A DNA stretch of 64,000 nt from Staphylococcus piscifermentans (GCF_900186985.1 NZ_LT906447.1:1550001-1614000), one strand, 5' to 3'; numbered from the stretch's first letter, positions 53,111 to 63,930 are shown. Program-made: numbers and translations. The notes: generated by a model not told the origin, from the sequence alone.

Positions 53111-54367
53111 TTATCTATCTTTGATTTTCTTCAAAGTTGTATAAAGCTTATACATTGGCTTATTAATAGGTGCAATAAAGTCTCCAACATACTCAATTAC
53201 ATCTGCATTAAATCCTTTTTTAAATTTCACAACGCCAGCGTCTTCGGCATCATCTGTAAAATGCCCGCTGATTCCGTAAAAGTTATAACGATTAATACCA
53301 TGCTCAATAGCATAATTAATCATTTCCCATTGTACAGCGTAACTGCCCGCAAAATGACGGAACTCATTAGCAGTACCGCCTGCATAATAAACGACTTCGA
53401 ATGGATTGATAATAAAGAAGCCGGCTGAAATCGGCAGCTCATTCCCGTGTTTTTGCTGTAATTCTTTTGCTTCTGCTACTTTTTGGTGATGTGCTTCTAA
53501 TTGTTTTTCAAGATTTGCTTTCTTTTTCGCAGCTTTTTGATTATCCGGATTTTTATTCAAATCTTTTTCAGCTTTATTGATTTCTTTTTCCAAATTCTTT
53601 TGTTCAGTTCCTAACTCATTCAAATATTCATTGAAATCAATATAAGCCATTGGTACTAATACACGGTCTTTATAATGTTTCAAACGATGGTAATAAAACT
53701 CATCTTCACGGTCGTCAAAATCTTTAGCTTCAGCCGTATCTTCCATAAAACCTCGGAAAATATCCATATCTTCTTCACCTAAGAAGCGGATTTTAACACC
53801 ATTTCGTTTTACTTTCTTAGTATTACGTTTACGCAAGCTGTCCATTCCTTTAAGTACATCTTGCGGTGATTTGTCTTTTAAGTCTAAGACTGAATGGAAA
53901 CGGATTTGAATAATCGGATCAAAGCCTGTTGTAAAACCTTGATGATGATAACCTAAGTCTTCCATTTTATCAAAAATCCAGTCGTTCCCGGCATTTCCCG
54001 TAATTTCACCATCATGATTACGATATTGGTATGGTAAGTATGGATCCACACGCAAGTACAATGCGTTATATTGTTTAACATAAGCTTTTAATTCTCTGAA
54101 GAAATAATGAACCAGTTCTTTGTTATCATAATCGATAACAGGACCTCTATTTGAATAGAAATATTTAAAGAATTTCATTACTGGTACAGCTGTAAGCAGA
54201 CAAGCTGCAATCACATTGTCATCATTATCTTTCACACCAACGAGATGTGTTTCAGTTCCTTCAGCAACTTTCAACTCATAGTTGCCTACCATTTGGGTAA
54301 AATGGCTGTATGGCATTTTATCAGTAAATGCTCCGAATTCAGCTGTAGTCAAATTGGTAAACTTCAT
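53111..54367 (-). CDS. femA: aminoacyltransferase FemA
   Basis: Adds glycines 2 and 3 of the interpeptide bridge. The 418-residue protein has the two GNAT-like domains and the coiled-coil arm (about 245-305). SNRGPVIDY, GFTTGFDPIIQIRFHSVLDL and ISGHFTDDAEDAGVVKFKKGFN correspond closely to S. aureus FemA (given as landmarks). It is transcribed from its own upstream region or by readthrough from trpA, and precedes femB. FemA acts on lipid II made by MurG and carrying lysine from the lysA pathway, both in this window. Confidence 0.95.
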   Translation of the reverse strand: MKFTNLTTAEFGAFTDKMPYSHFTQMVGNYELKVAEGTETHLVGVKDNDDNVIAACLLTAVPVMKFFKYFYSNRGPVIDYDNKELVHYFFRELKAYVKQYNALYLRVDPYLPYQYRNHDGEITGNAGNDWIFDKMEDLGYHHQGFTTGFDPIIQIRFHSVLDLKDKSPQDVLKGMDSLRKRNTKKVKRNGVKIRFLGEEDMDIFRGFMEDTAEAKDFDDREDEFYYHRLKHYKDRVLVPMAYIDFNEYLNELGTEQKNLEKEINKAEKDLNKNPDNQKAAKKKANLEKQLEAHHQKVAEAKELQQKHGNELPISAGFFIINPFEVVYYAGGTANEFRHFAGSYAVQWEMINYAIEHGINRYNFYGISGHFTDDAEDAGVVKFKKGFNADVIEYVGDFIAPINKPMYKLYTTLKKIKDR

Positions 54368-54640
54368 ATTTTAATAACTCCTAATTCGTATTCTCTATCT
54401 TATTTATCATTTGCAATTATGGATTTCAATCTTAATCATTATACAATACCCGTATAAAAAACTAAAATTGTAACCATTCAAAATAAGGAATGAATTTTAT
54501 GTATTCGGTGCAGTGTTATAACATTAATTTTTCGTTAATATGTTTTAATGTCGATTATCAGCAAGTTCATATTTTTCCTCGTCTCTCTATCATAACATGC
54601 AGTGGTAGATGTTGCTTATGATAACACCTGAAAAACAGGA

Positions 54641-54675
54641 AGAGGATTGGAACAAATAAATGTCCCAATCCTTCT
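54641..54675 (-). terminator. trp operon terminator
   Basis: On the minus strand AGAAGGATTGGGACA and TGTTCCAATCCTCT arms form a stem, 21 bp after trpA. The 54368-54640 stretch beyond holds the presumed femA promoter and no gene. Confidence 0.8.
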
Positions 54676-54695
54676 AATCTCAATCAATATTATAT

Positions 54696-55448
54696 TTATG
54701 AATTTGCTGTAGCTTTCGTTTCATCTAATGCACGACGGATGCTTTGTAAATATTCACGAATCGATGTTTCGCTATCATTAGCGAAACGTTTTACAATTTC
54801 ACTGCCGATGACAATACCATCTGTAAATTCAGAAAGTGTGGCAACTTGTTCTGGATTTCTGATGCCGAAGCCAGCTACTACTGGTACTTCAGCATTTTCT
54901 TGAATATATTCGATTTTATTACGCAATTCTGGATGAAACTGTCCGTTTTCTCCAGTTGTTGCGTTCATCGTTACCGTGTAGATAAACCCTTCAGCATGTT
55001 GTGCGATCTTTTGAATACGGTCATCTGAAGCGGTCATCGCAATTAATGAAATAATCTTAACGTTGCTGTCTTTAAAGCGCGCTTTCAATTGTTCGCCTAA
55101 TTCAAATGGTAAATCAGGTATGATTAATCCATATACGCCTGCTTCTTCGCAATCTTGGATGAATTTTTCTTCTCCATAATGCAAGATAATATTATAGTAT
55201 GTCATTAGTACATACTTTGTATCTTTCAATTCTTCTTTATGTGCTTTTAATTCTTGTAGAATTTTATGCGCGTTCATACCTTCTTCAATCGCTTTGTTGC
55301 CTGCCTCCATAATAGTTGGACCATCAGCGACAGGATCAGAGAATGGCAATCCGATTTCTACAATATCTGCACCTTCATCACTTAATACTTTTAAATTAGA
55401 AATAAAATCTTTATTTCCCATTATATATGGAATGAATAACTTACTCAT
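54696..55448 (-). CDS. trpA: tryptophan synthase alpha chain
   Basis: Cleaves indole-glycerol phosphate to indole, which channels to TrpB. The 250-residue TIM barrel has the catalytic Glu in [15 protein letters not shown] and a catalytic Asp in IPDLPFE. The start is ATG at 55448 ([11 protein letters not shown]) behind GAAAGAGG. A GTG three codons earlier lies in the ribosome-binding site. It overlaps the end of trpB by 8 bp and is the last gene of trpEGDCFBA. Confidence 0.95.
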   Translation of the reverse strand: MSKLFIPYIMGNKDFISNLKVLSDEGADIVEIGLPFSDPVADGPTIMEAGNKAIEEGMNAHKILQELKAHKEELKDTKYVLMTYYNIILHYGEEKFIQDCEEAGVYGLIIPDLPFELGEQLKARFKDSNVKIISLIAMTASDDRIQKIAQHAEGFIYTVTMNATTGENGQFHPELRNKIEYIQENAEVPVVAGFGIRNPEQVATLSEFTDGIVIGSEIVKRFANDSETSIREYLQSIRRALDETKATANS

Positions 55449-56670
55449 TCTCAGCACCTCTTTCTTTCATATATTTTCTGATAGTATCCATGTCTTTGTC
55501 TCCGCGTCCAGAAACTGTTACTACGATAATTTCGTCTTTATCCATTGTTGGTGCTAATTTTTCTACATAACTTAATGCATGCGCACTTTCAATAGCTGGG
55601 ATAATGCCTTCTGCTTTCGTGAAGCGGATTAACGCTTCCATTGCTTCTTCATCTGAAGCACTTGGATATTCAGCGCGACCGATATCGTTGTAATAACTGT
55701 GTTCTGGTCCAATACCTGGATAATCAAGACCTGCTGAAATAGAGTGAGCTAAACCGATTTGACCTTCTTCATTTTGTAAAAGATACATTTTTGTACCGTG
55801 AAGCACACCGACAGAACCTTTACTGATAGCAAGTGCATGTTTATCTGTATCTGCCCCATCTCCTGCAGCTTCAACTCCGTATAGTTTCACACTTTCGTCT
55901 TCCACAAATGGATAAAATGTACCGATTGAATTAGAACCGCCGCCTACACAAGCAACTACTGCGTCTGGTAAACGACCTTCTTTTTCTTGTAATTGTTCTT
56001 TAATTTCACTGCCGATGACACTTTGGAAATCACGCACCATAGTTGGGAATGGATCTGGACCAAGCGCTGAACCTAATAGATAGTGTGTGTCATCAACATG
56101 ACTAACCCAATATTGCAACGCCTTGTTTACGGCATCCGACAGGGTACCTTGTCCGTCAGTTACAGAGACTACTTTTGCTCCTAATAATTCCATTCTAAAT
56201 ACATTCAACGCTTGACGTTGGATATCCTCTTCACCCATAAATACTACAAGTTCCATGTCGAATAATGCAGCAACAGTGGCACTAGCTACACCATGTTGTC
56301 CTGCTCCAGTTTCAGCAACTAATTTCTTCTTGCCCATACGTTTAGCAAGTAAAGCTTGGCCTAAAGCGTTATTGATTTTATGGGCACCTGTATGATTCAA
56401 ATCCTCACGTTTTAAATAAATTTTGGCTCCGCCGAGTTCTTTAGTATATGAATCTGCATAAGTAAGTGGTGTAGCTCGGCCGACATAATCCTTTAAATAA
56501 CTGGCTAATTCTTCTTGAAAAGCCGGATCATCTTTCGCTTCTTCATAAGCTTGTCTTAATTCTTGAATGGCTGGCATCAACGTTTCTGGGACATAGCGTC
56601 CACCGTATTCTCCGAAAAATCCTAGTTCGTCAACTTGTGTTTGAATAGGTTGTTTTGTATCTTTAGTCAT
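55441..56670 (-). CDS. trpB: tryptophan synthase beta chain
   Basis: Condenses indole with serine using PLP. The PLP lysine is in [15 protein letters not shown], and the phosphate loop [12 protein letters not shown] is intact. At 409 residues it is full length for a type-1 TrpB. It overlaps trpF by 4 bp and trpA by 8 bp, consistent with equimolar synthesis of the two subunits. Confidence 0.96.
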   Translation of the reverse strand: MTKDTKQPIQTQVDELGFFGEYGGRYVPETLMPAIQELRQAYEEAKDDPAFQEELASYLKDYVGRATPLTYADSYTKELGGAKIYLKREDLNHTGAHKINNALGQALLAKRMGKKKLVAETGAGQHGVASATVAALFDMELVVFMGEEDIQRQALNVFRMELLGAKVVSVTDGQGTLSDAVNKALQYWVSHVDDTHYLLGSALGPDPFPTMVRDFQSVIGSEIKEQLQEKEGRLPDAVVACVGGGSNSIGTFYPFVEDESVKLYGVEAAGDGADTDKHALAISKGSVGVLHGTKMYLLQNEEGQIGLAHSISAGLDYPGIGPEHSYYNDIGRAEYPSASDEEAMEALIRFTKAEGIIPAIESAHALSYVEKLAPTMDKDEIIVVTVSGRGDKDMDTIRKYMKERGAENE

Positions 56671-57296
56671 ATTTGTTTCTCTCCTTTAACATATTCTGCA
56701 ATCTCTCGCATTTTTAATGGATCTTTTTTTCCATCGGTTTCAATACCGCTCGCTATATCATAGCCGAACGTATTTAGGTTTAATGATTCGAATTGTTGAA
56801 TCTTTGCTTTATTCATCCCTCCGGCGACTAAATACGGAACATCTTCTATATCATCTAAAATACGCCAATCAAAGGATGTTCCAGTTCCGCCATAATGAAT
56901 AGAAGGTGTATCTATAATAAAGAGTTCAGTATCATCTTTATATTGCTGTATTTTAGTTAATAATTCTGCGTTCGCAGGTAATGCCTTGATGATTTTGATG
57001 CTAGGATACGTTTTTTTACACCATCGCAACAGTTGCTTTTCCTCATCTCCATGGAATTGAACAGCATTAATATTGGTTTTACTTACCAAGAGATTAATAA
57101 TATCTGAAGTAGGATTGACGACGACTGCTACTCTATAAATGGAATCTGGCACTAAATTGCTGAGTATTTCAATTTCATCGAGAGATTGATGTCGTTTGCT
57201 TTTTGGATAATGAATAAATCCTATTGCATCTATATCTTCTTCGACAGCATATTTAATATCATCTTGAGTTTGAAATCCGCAATATTTTAAAAACAT
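56667..57296 (-). CDS. trpF: phosphoribosylanthranilate isomerase
   Basis: Carries out the Amadori rearrangement of phosphoribosyl-anthranilate. The 209-residue TIM barrel starts with [13 protein letters not shown], holding the catalytic Cys, and has [20 protein letters not shown] with the catalytic Asp (landmark). The phosphate-binding end is [15 protein letters not shown]. It lies 4 bp after trpC and overlaps trpB by 4 bp. Confidence 0.94.
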   Translation of the reverse strand: MFLKYCGFQTQDDIKYAVEEDIDAIGFIHYPKSKRHQSLDEIEILSNLVPDSIYRVAVVVNPTSDIINLLVSKTNINAVQFHGDEEKQLLRWCKKTYPSIKIIKALPANAELLTKIQQYKDDTELFIIDTPSIHYGGTGTSFDWRILDDIEDVPYLVAGGMNKAKIQQFESLNLNTFGYDIASGIETDGKKDPLKMREIAEYVKGEKQI

Positions 57297-57300
57297 AACC

Positions 57301-58077
57301 TCACTCCTTTTTTAATTGTAAGCTTGGTAAAAATTCTGCCAGATTATCACATTTCATAAGTGATTCTCCTACTAAAATGCCATCTATTCCTGAACCGACA
57401 ATTTTTTCCACATCTTCTTTATTGTGAATGCCGCTTTCTGAGATATAGTAGAATCCTTTGCGCTTATGTTCTAATATTTCATTCGTATGTTCAACATTCG
57501 TTACAAATCGCGTTAAATCTCGATTGTTAACCCCGATAATTTCAGGATGTAAATCATAAGCTCGCCGTAATTCTTGTTTGCTGTGTACCTCTACCAATAC
57601 ATCTAATCCTAATGATTTAGCGTATTGATATAATTCATGCATTTGCTCATCAGTTAAAATGTTGACGATAAGCAGGATAACTGATGCACCTGCTTTATAT
57701 GCTACATCAATTTGAATCGGTTCAATCATAAAATCTTTGCATAGTACAGGTAACGATGTTTCTTGAGTCAGTTGATTGAGTCTTTCGTAACTGCCTCCGA
57801 AATAATATTCGTCTGTCAGTACTGAAATTGCTTGAGCCCCGTATTCTTCGTATTCTTTCACTTGCTTCGATAAATCACGATTCGGTAACACAGGTACCGA
57901 AGGGCTTTTCGATTTAATTTCCGCGATTACGGATAAGTGGTCTCTTTCAGCGAGTCGCGTACTTAATTTTTTCTTATATCTGACATCTGTAAATGGCAAA
58001 CTTCTTAGTAAATCATCATAATAGCCGTCTTCTAATAATTCTTTTTTGTATGCGACAATATCATCCAATATGGTCAT
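57301..58077 (-). CDS. trpC: indole-3-glycerol phosphate synthase
   Basis: Closes the indole ring to make indole-glycerol phosphate. The 258-residue TIM barrel has [11 protein letters not shown] with a catalytic Glu and Lys, [10 protein letters not shown] with Lys, and VGVNNRDL. The start is ATG at 58077 ([12 protein letters not shown]) behind AGGAGG, which lies within the end of trpD. The two genes overlap by 17 bp. Separate trpC and trpF genes are usual for Gram-positives. Confidence 0.94.
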   Translation of the reverse strand: MTILDDIVAYKKELLEDGYYDDLLRSLPFTDVRYKKKLSTRLAERDHLSVIAEIKSKSPSVPVLPNRDLSKQVKEYEEYGAQAISVLTDEYYFGGSYERLNQLTQETSLPVLCKDFMIEPIQIDVAYKAGASVILLIVNILTDEQMHELYQYAKSLGLDVLVEVHSKQELRRAYDLHPEIIGVNNRDLTRFVTNVEHTNEILEHKRKGFYYISESGIHNKEDVEKIVGSGIDGILVGESLMKCDNLAEFLPSLQLKKE

Positions 58078-59077
58078 ACACTTGGCCTCCTGTATTTTTG
58101 TATTGTTCAAAGGCTTTGCCCTCATCTATCAATTGTTGCGCAAATTGGATGCCCTCTTTAATCGAATTTGCTTTTTCTGATACATATAAAGCAATACCCG
58201 CATTCAATACGACTACATCTCGTTTGCTGGAATGATCTTTGCCTGTCAGGATATCTAAAGTGATTTCTAAATTTTCTGCTGGTGTGCCGCCTCGTAACGT
58301 ATCGTTCGCTGCTGGTGTTAGACCAACATCTTCAGCATTGAGATAATAAGATGTTACGCCTGTATCTTGGTTTACTTCGTAAATCAAATTGTCTCCGGAT
58401 AATGTGGCTTCGTCCATACCATTTGCGCCGTGCAGCACAATCGCTTTTTTTCGACCTAAATCGTAAAGTGTTTCAGCCATAGCTTGAGCGAAGTCTGGAT
58501 TGTAGACCCCTACAACTTGATAATCCAAACGATACGGATGAATCATCGGGCCCAGAATATTGAATATTGTCGGGCCATCCATCATTTTACGAATAGGTTG
58601 AATATGTTTCATTACAGGATACGTATCAGTAGCATTCAAGAAAGCCAAACCTTTGCTATTCATTGTCGCTTCCACATCAGGTACAAGTGTAGGCGCGATT
58701 CCCATTTTGTTAAGTAAATCAGTACTGCCTGAAGCGGAAGTAATACTCTTATTACCATGTTTCAAGACGTTGACGCCTGCTGCAGCAACTACAAAGGAAA
58801 CGGTTGTAGAGATATTGAAGCTGTTAGATTTATCGCCGCCTGTTCCACATACACACATGGCTTGAGGATAAACCGGTTGTACTGGGTACATCGTTTGAAT
58901 CATAGCTTGTACCAGATAAGTCACTTCTACTTGATTCAAAGGTCTTTTAGTATACTCTGACAGCAAAGCTGCTTTATCTTCATTAACGATATCAGGGTCA
59001 ATTAATGTTTGAATAAATTCATTAATGTCTTGCTGCGTTAAGTTCTTTTGTTGTTGAATTTTTTGAATAAGTGTCAT
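58061..59077 (-). CDS. trpD: anthranilate phosphoribosyltransferase
   Basis: Transfers phosphoribose from PRPP to anthranilate. The 338-residue protein has the PRPP-binding motif [31 protein letters not shown] and the [13 protein letters not shown] segment. It starts inside the last 56 bp of trpG, an unusually long gene overlap for this operon, and ends 17 bp inside trpC. Confidence 0.95.
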   Translation of the reverse strand: MTLIQKIQQQKNLTQQDINEFIQTLIDPDIVNEDKAALLSEYTKRPLNQVEVTYLVQAMIQTMYPVQPVYPQAMCVCGTGGDKSNSFNISTTVSFVVAAAGVNVLKHGNKSITSASGSTDLLNKMGIAPTLVPDVEATMNSKGLAFLNATDTYPVMKHIQPIRKMMDGPTIFNILGPMIHPYRLDYQVVGVYNPDFAQAMAETLYDLGRKKAIVLHGANGMDEATLSGDNLIYEVNQDTGVTSYYLNAEDVGLTPAANDTLRGGTPAENLEITLDILTGKDHSSKRDVVVLNAGIALYVSEKANSIKEGIQFAQQLIDEGKAFEQYKNTGGQVYDHIG

Positions 59078-59645
59078 GGCGATGTGCCCCTTTCTCTACA
59101 ATATGAATGAAATTTTTAATGATATCTGCACCATGCTCTGTTGCAAAGGATTCAGGATGGTATTGAATGCCGTAATGCGGATATTGCGTATGCTCAAAAG
59201 ACTGAATACAATCAGCTGTTTCACCTGTAATCTTCAACGCTTCTGGAAAATGATTCGGGTCACTAATTAAACTATGGTAGCGCATAATATCAAATTCATC
59301 TGGCAAATCTTGATATAAGACTGTCGGTTGAACTTGGTGCATGGTATCGATTTTACCGTGGAGTACAGTTTTACCTTGAATGACTTTTCCGCCGTAATAG
59401 CAAGTCAGTGCTTGCGAGCCTAAACAAATACCTAGGATTGGCAAGTCATGATAGTGATCAATAATATTCTTCAAATCATCAGTGTCTTCTGGATGACCAG
59501 GCCCTGGTGAGATAATGATACCGTCTGGATTCAAATCAAATACTGATGGGTCATCTGGATATTTTACGATAACGTCTGTTAATCCTGCTGCGATATCTAC
59601 TAAGTTATAGGTGAATGAATCATAATTATCTATAATCAAAATCAT
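59022..59645 (-). CDS. trpG: anthranilate synthase glutamine amidotransferase
   Basis: Supplies ammonia from glutamine to TrpE. The class I amidotransferase triad is visible: Cys in LGICLGSQALT, and His and Glu in GIQYHPESFAT. The 207-residue length exceeds the usual 185-190, because the frame continues about 19 codons past the normal end into trpD, producing the overlap. The tail [20 protein letters not shown] is probably unimportant for catalysis. It starts 4 bp inside trpE. Confidence 0.94.
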   Translation of the reverse strand: MILIIDNYDSFTYNLVDIAAGLTDVIVKYPDDPSVFDLNPDGIIISPGPGHPEDTDDLKNIIDHYHDLPILGICLGSQALTCYYGGKVIQGKTVLHGKIDTMHQVQPTVLYQDLPDEFDIMRYHSLISDPNHFPEALKITGETADCIQSFEHTQYPHYGIQYHPESFATEHGADIIKNFIHIVEKGAHRHDTYSKNSTTKELNAARH

Positions 59646-61051
59646 GGCGTAACCTCCAATAAGCTTTTAGCTTTCAATAACGTTTCTTGTAATTCTTTTT
59701 CAGGAACTGAGTCATAAACAACTCCGCAGCCGGCTTCGACATTTACGTAAGTATCATCAATCAACATTGTACGGATGGCTAAAGCAAAATCTAAATCATG
59801 GTTGCAATTAATGTAACCTACTCCGCCGCTATAAACACCGCGTTTATAAGGATGTACTTCATAAATACGCTCAATCGCTCTCAACTTCGGTGCGCCTGAA
59901 ACTGTTCCAGTCGGTAAGAGACTTGCAATAATGTCCATTGGAGAAATTTTTTCTTTGAGTTGTCCAGTTACTACGCTGACAATATGCATGACGTGTTCAT
60001 ATTTCTCAATTTCCATTAATTTTTCGATTTTAGAAGAACCTGTTCGGCTGACTCTATGAATATCATTGCGTCCAAGATCGACCAGCATACGATGTTCACT
60101 TAATTCTTTTTCATCATTCAGCAATTGAGCTGCATTGGCTTCATCTTCTTCAACTGTGGCACCACGTTTGATGGTACCTGCAATCGGATTTGTAACAACT
60201 TCGTTATTCTTCACTTTCACAAAACTTTCTGGTGAACTGCCGACAATGATTGGATTTTCAATATTCAAGTAATACATATAAGGACTTGGATTCTGTCTCT
60301 TCAATCTTCGATAAAGTTGATAAGACAGAGGCTGCAGTTTATTTCCAAATTCATGCTTATAACGATAAATTCTTGAAGGTACGACTTGGAACATATCGCC
60401 CTCTGTAATCAGCTGTTTGAATTTCGAAACTGTTTGAATAAACTGATTATCAGGAATATTCGGAATTATTTCTTTCTGACTTGCTTTAAAAGAAGTATCC
60501 GGTTGATATAAGACAATATCTTGCAATGCTTGCACTTGGTTTTGAACTCTTTGTTCGATTTCGCCTCTCTCTTCATTTGAGAATAGATTAGTAGAGATGA
60601 CATATAAGTATTCTTTATAGTGATCAAATACATAAACATTTTCAATCATATTTAATTTCACATCAGCTTGTTCTGGATCTGTGTGAATTTCACGGCGTTT
60701 TAACACTGGAAACTCATGTCTGACTAAATCAAAACTGCAAGATCCTATAAATCCTGAAATAAAAGGCAAATCTTTTAAATTTTCATCTTCCACTTCTGCG
60801 TAATACTTTTGCACGTATGCTTTTAACTTTTGATACGGTTCCTCTGTTTCAGTAATTGTTTCTTTAGGCGTGCGTATCGTTAATTTATCTTCTGTAAGTA
60901 TCACATCACCATAAATATCAAATGCGACGACTGAATATCTACCCTTAGTTTTATTTTGACTGGCACTTTCTAGGATGATTTTTTTATCTCTTAATTGCGC
61001 CAATGCTTCTGGCGTAATATCTGCATTCAATCTCTCATATACAACTTCCAT
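59642..61051 (-). CDS. trpE: anthranilate synthase component I
   Basis: Makes anthranilate from chorismate, with ammonia from TrpG. The 469-residue protein has an N-terminal feedback domain including LESASQNKTKGRYS, in which the LES-type motif binds tryptophan. The chorismate-binding domain contains GSSPESFV, PIAGTIKRG, ELSEHRMLVDLGRND, GTVSGAPK and VEAGCGVVYDS. The AAAGGAGAG ribosome-binding site follows the second T-box terminator. It is the first gene of the operon. Confidence 0.96.
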   Translation of the reverse strand: MEVVYERLNADITPEALAQLRDKKIILESASQNKTKGRYSVVAFDIYGDVILTEDKLTIRTPKETITETEEPYQKLKAYVQKYYAEVEDENLKDLPFISGFIGSCSFDLVRHEFPVLKRREIHTDPEQADVKLNMIENVYVFDHYKEYLYVISTNLFSNEERGEIEQRVQNQVQALQDIVLYQPDTSFKASQKEIIPNIPDNQFIQTVSKFKQLITEGDMFQVVPSRIYRYKHEFGNKLQPLSYQLYRRLKRQNPSPYMYYLNIENPIIVGSSPESFVKVKNNEVVTNPIAGTIKRGATVEEDEANAAQLLNDEKELSEHRMLVDLGRNDIHRVSRTGSSKIEKLMEIEKYEHVMHIVSVVTGQLKEKISPMDIIASLLPTGTVSGAPKLRAIERIYEVHPYKRGVYSGGVGYINCNHDLDFALAIRTMLIDDTYVNVEAGCGVVYDSVPEKELQETLLKAKSLLEVTP

Positions 61052-61076
61052 TTACTTATTCTCTCCTTTCGACGAC

Positions 61077-61300
61077 AAAAAAGCGCCCTTGTATTCATTC
61101 GACAAGGACGCTTCTGCGCGGTACCACCTATGTTAGCAGTTCTTCACAACTGCTCACTCATTTCCTGATTCAATTTGCAGCTTCCAATAAAACCCAATTC
61201 GTTCAACAGAGAGGTTAGTTCACATCAACCACTAACTTTCTGAAAGCTCTTACCTGCTGATCTACTTCATTTTATCTCATCGCTGTATTTTCTTTGTAAA
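61077..61300 (-). promoter_or_regulatory. T-box riboswitch 2 (tRNA-Trp responsive) upstream of trpE
   Basis: A complete T-box on the minus strand. It has the stem I distal element GTTAGTGGTTGATGTGAACTAAC (landmark) and a candidate UGG specifier in GAATTGG at 61194-61200. The antiterminator core AGGTGGTACCGCG (61117-61130) and terminator arms AAGCGTCCTTGT/ACAAGGGCGCTT with six T follow. Uncharged tRNA-Trp should allow readthrough into trpE. Confidence 0.88.
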
Positions 61301-61520
61301 AATTAAAAACACCACAATAACACTATTCCCAATAAGGACGTGTTACCGCGGTGCCACCTTAGTTCAACATTTAAAATGTTCTCATTCTGATATTAAAGTT
61401 TAAACAATTTCTTAAAAGCCCCAATTCACATAATATGCTGTACTGATTTACATCCGCCATCAGTTTTCTGTGTGCTACAAAACATATCAGCTACGTTTAC
61501 TTTTAATTTTTTAATAATGT
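61301..61520 (-). promoter_or_regulatory. T-box riboswitch 1 (tRNA-Trp responsive), upstream of T-box 2
   Basis: A second T-box lies directly upstream on the same transcript. It has the distal element AAACTGATGGCGGATG, a candidate UGG specifier in GAATTGG (61421-61427), and the core AGGTGGCACCGCGG (61346-61359) followed by ACACGTCC. Its terminator stem is less clear than that of T-box 2. Confidence 0.78.
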
Positions 61521-61527
61521 ATTTAGT

Positions 61528-61556
61528 ATGTTACACGTGGTTTTATGGAATGTCAA
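61528..61556 (-). promoter_or_regulatory. trp operon promoter
   Basis: TTGACA (61551-61556) and TAACAT (61528-61533) on the minus strand, separated by 17 bp. It predicts a start near 61520, just before the first T-box. Confidence 0.7.
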
Positions 61557-61607
61557 CACTCAACTCTAAATTTTCTGTCATCTTTACAAAAAACTTACAC
61601 TTAGTCA

Positions 61608-62648
61608 CTAGTCTTCTACTATTTCAGAGAAGATATATGCCTTCAAGAGCGCCTGTGTCGCTTCAATTGAAGTAATGTGTGTACGTTCTAAGGCGTGTGA
61701 AGATTCAATACCTGCTCCGAACAAGCCATGTTTGACATCCGCTCCTGCACGTAATGCTGCTGAGGCATCCGAACCATAATATGGATAGATATCTACTTTA
61801 TATGGAATATTGTTAGTTTCGCAAAGACGTGTGAGATGTTGACGTAATTTTTTATGATAAGGACCAGAAGCATCTTTGGCACAAATAGAAACCGTGTATT
61901 CATCAGAAGTCTGACCGTCCCCTAAAGCACCCATATCAAACGCGATGTACTCAACAACTTTACTTGGGATGGAAGCATTCGCTCCATAACCGATTTCTTC
62001 GTTATTTGAAATATAGAAATGTGTTGTATAAGGTAATTCTTTTCCGTTTTCTTTATTTTCCTTCAAGAAATCCATAATCATCGCTACACTTGCTTTATCA
62101 TCTAGATGACGTGATTTAATAAAATCATTTTCGGTAATCTCGGTTCTAGGATCCAAACTGATAAAATCTCCGACTTCAATTCCTAGTTTGCGTGTATCTT
62201 CGTCATTATGCGTAACAGCATCGATACGTACTTCCATATGCTCTTGGTTTCTTGGAATATTTTGGTTATCTTTATAAACATGCACAGAAGTTTCATGCAT
62301 ACAGATTGTTCCAGTGTACTCTTTGCCGGAATCAGTATGAATCGTACAATATTCACCTTCAATTGCATTAAATGCGTAGCCTCCGATTAAATCGATTGCT
62401 AAACGGCCATCTTCTTTAATTTCTTTTACCATAGCGCCCAATGTATCTACGTGAGCTGTAATGCAACGCTGTTCGACATCATTTTCCCCTTTTACAGTAA
62501 TCATCAAAGCGCCCTTATTAGTTACGCAAGTTGGATAACCTAATGATTCTGCATAATCCTTGACGTAATCAATTGCTTTGTATGCATCGCCTGATGGACT
62601 CGGTATTTCAGTTAAAGTTTTAATTGTTTCTAAAATATTCTTTGTCAT
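61608..62648 (-). CDS. M42-family metallo-aminopeptidase
   Basis: A 346-residue dinuclear-zinc aminopeptidase of the PepA/FrvX/tetrahedral aminopeptidase type, sometimes misnamed endoglucanase. Metal-binding motifs are ITAHVDTLGAMV (His and Asp), KSRHLDDKASVAMI (bridging Asp), ISNNEEIGYGAN (catalytic and metal Glu), FDMGALGDG (Asp) and IESSHALERTH (His). These proteins form tetrahedral dodecamers and trim peptides from the N-terminus. It lies between the trp leader and the divergent tyrA. Confidence 0.92.
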   Translation of the reverse strand: MTKNILETIKTLTEIPSPSGDAYKAIDYVKDYAESLGYPTCVTNKGALMITVKGENDVEQRCITAHVDTLGAMVKEIKEDGRLAIDLIGGYAFNAIEGEYCTIHTDSGKEYTGTICMHETSVHVYKDNQNIPRNQEHMEVRIDAVTHNDEDTRKLGIEVGDFISLDPRTEITENDFIKSRHLDDKASVAMIMDFLKENKENGKELPYTTHFYISNNEEIGYGANASIPSKVVEYIAFDMGALGDGQTSDEYTVSICAKDASGPYHKKLRQHLTRLCETNNIPYKVDIYPYYGSDASAALRAGADVKHGLFGAGIESSHALERTHITSIEATQALLKAYIFSEIVED

Positions 62649-62717
62649 GAAAACTCCTCCTTACATTCATTGTAACGATTTAATTTGAAAATAGAAATTG
62701 AATTCGCTTTATTCTAG

Positions 62718-62746
62718 TTGCTTCATCCTATAATTTACTTTATAAT
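62718..62746 (+). promoter_or_regulatory. tyrA promoter
   Basis: TTGCTT (62718-62723) and TATAAT (62741-62746) separated by 17 bp. Confidence 0.6.
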
Positions 62747-62749
62747 AAC

Positions 62750-62764
62750 GCTATTCTGAAAATT
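62750..62764. promoter_or_regulatory. possible CodY box at tyrA
   Basis: GCTATTCTGAAAATT matches the CodY consensus at 12 of 15 positions and lies just downstream of the tyrA -10, a position suited to repression. Confidence 0.4.
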
Positions 62765-62782
62765 TTGACAGAGGTGAGTCTT

Positions 62783-63880
62783 TTGACACAAAATGTATTA
62801 TTTGTAGGTCTAGGTTTAATTGGCGGCAGTTTAGCAAGCAATCTTAAGTATTATCAAGATGATATCTTAATTTCAGCTTATGATGCAAATGCAAGTCAAT
62901 TAGACAAAGCCCTTTCTATTGGTTTAATTGATCAAAAAGTTGAAAACTATCAAGAAGCGGCGTCTGAAGCGGATATTATCATTTATGCGACCCCTGTCCA
63001 ACAAACAGTTCAGTATTTAAAAAACTTATCAGAGATTGATACTAAACCAGGATTAATTGTAACAGACACTGGAAGCACCAAAGGTACAATACAGCAATTT
63101 GAAAAGCAGTTATTAAAAGAACAGCAAATTCATTTAGTCGGCGGTCATCCAATGGCCGGAAGTCATAAATCAGGTATTTTAAATGCTAAAAAGAACTTGT
63201 TTGAAAATGCATATTATATTCTTGTGCATTCAGAACCAGAAAACGATCAAGCATCTGCAAAAGTCGAGGCGCTGTTACAAGCTACACGTGCTAAAATAAT
63301 TGCAACCTCCCCTTCTGAACATGATTTTGTAACGAGTATTGTCAGTCATATTCCGCATATTGCTGCAGCTTTGCTTGTTAACTTAAGCCGGGATCATCAG
63401 CAAGACTCTCCTTTAGTTCAACAATTAGCTGCTGGAGGTTTTCGTGATATTACGCGGATTGCTAGCAGCAGTCCAGAAATGTGGAGAGATATTATGCATG
63501 AAAATAAATCTTACATTTTGGATGGTATACACGAATGGCAAGCGCAATTAACTAAAGTTGCACAACAAATTGAAAATGATGATAATGAAGGTGTTTTCCA
63601 ATTTTTCGAACAAGCACGTGACTACAGAAATCAATTACCTTCCAAAACGCCCGGTGCTGTGTCTAGTTCTTATGAATTGTATGTTGATGTCCCTGACGAA
63701 CCTGGTATGATCAGCAAAGTAACTTCTATCTTGAGTTTACATAACATTTCTATAAGTAACATAAATATTGTAGAAGTCCGCGAAGATATTTATGGCGCCT
63801 TACGTATCAGCTTCAAATCCCCTGAAGATCGTGAATTAGGTATTAAATATTTACATGAATTTGATACTTACAGTCTTTAA
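62783..63880 (+). CDS. tyrA: prephenate dehydrogenase
   Basis: Oxidatively decarboxylates prephenate to 4-hydroxyphenylpyruvate on the way to tyrosine. The N-terminal NAD domain starts with [23 protein letters not shown] and [13 protein letters not shown] mark the prephenate-binding helical domain, and an ACT domain (about 295-365) gives feedback control. The start is TTG at 62783 behind GAGGTG, giving MTQNVLFVG, the usual N-terminus, and 365 residues. It is divergent from the M42 peptidase gene. Confidence 0.94.
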   Translation: MTQNVLFVGLGLIGGSLASNLKYYQDDILISAYDANASQLDKALSIGLIDQKVENYQEAASEADIIIYATPVQQTVQYLKNLSEIDTKPGLIVTDTGSTKGTIQQFEKQLLKEQQIHLVGGHPMAGSHKSGILNAKKNLFENAYYILVHSEPENDQASAKVEALLQATRAKIIATSPSEHDFVTSIVSHIPHIAAALLVNLSRDHQQDSPLVQQLAAGGFRDITRIASSSPEMWRDIMHENKSYILDGIHEWQAQLTKVAQQIENDDNEGVFQFFEQARDYRNQLPSKTPGAVSSSYELYVDVPDEPGMISKVTSILSLHNISISNINIVEVREDIYGALRISFKSPEDRELGIKYLHEFDTYSL

Positions 63881-63891
63881 ATAGTATCCAG

Positions 63892-63925
63892 TCAGAGGTT
63901 GGGCCATAATAATGTCTCAGCTCTT
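63892..63925 (+). terminator. tyrA terminator, first hairpin
   Basis: GAGGTTGGGCCAT and ATGTCTCAGCTC arms around AATA. A member of the dispersed family. Confidence 0.75.
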
Positions 63926-63930
63926 CTCTT

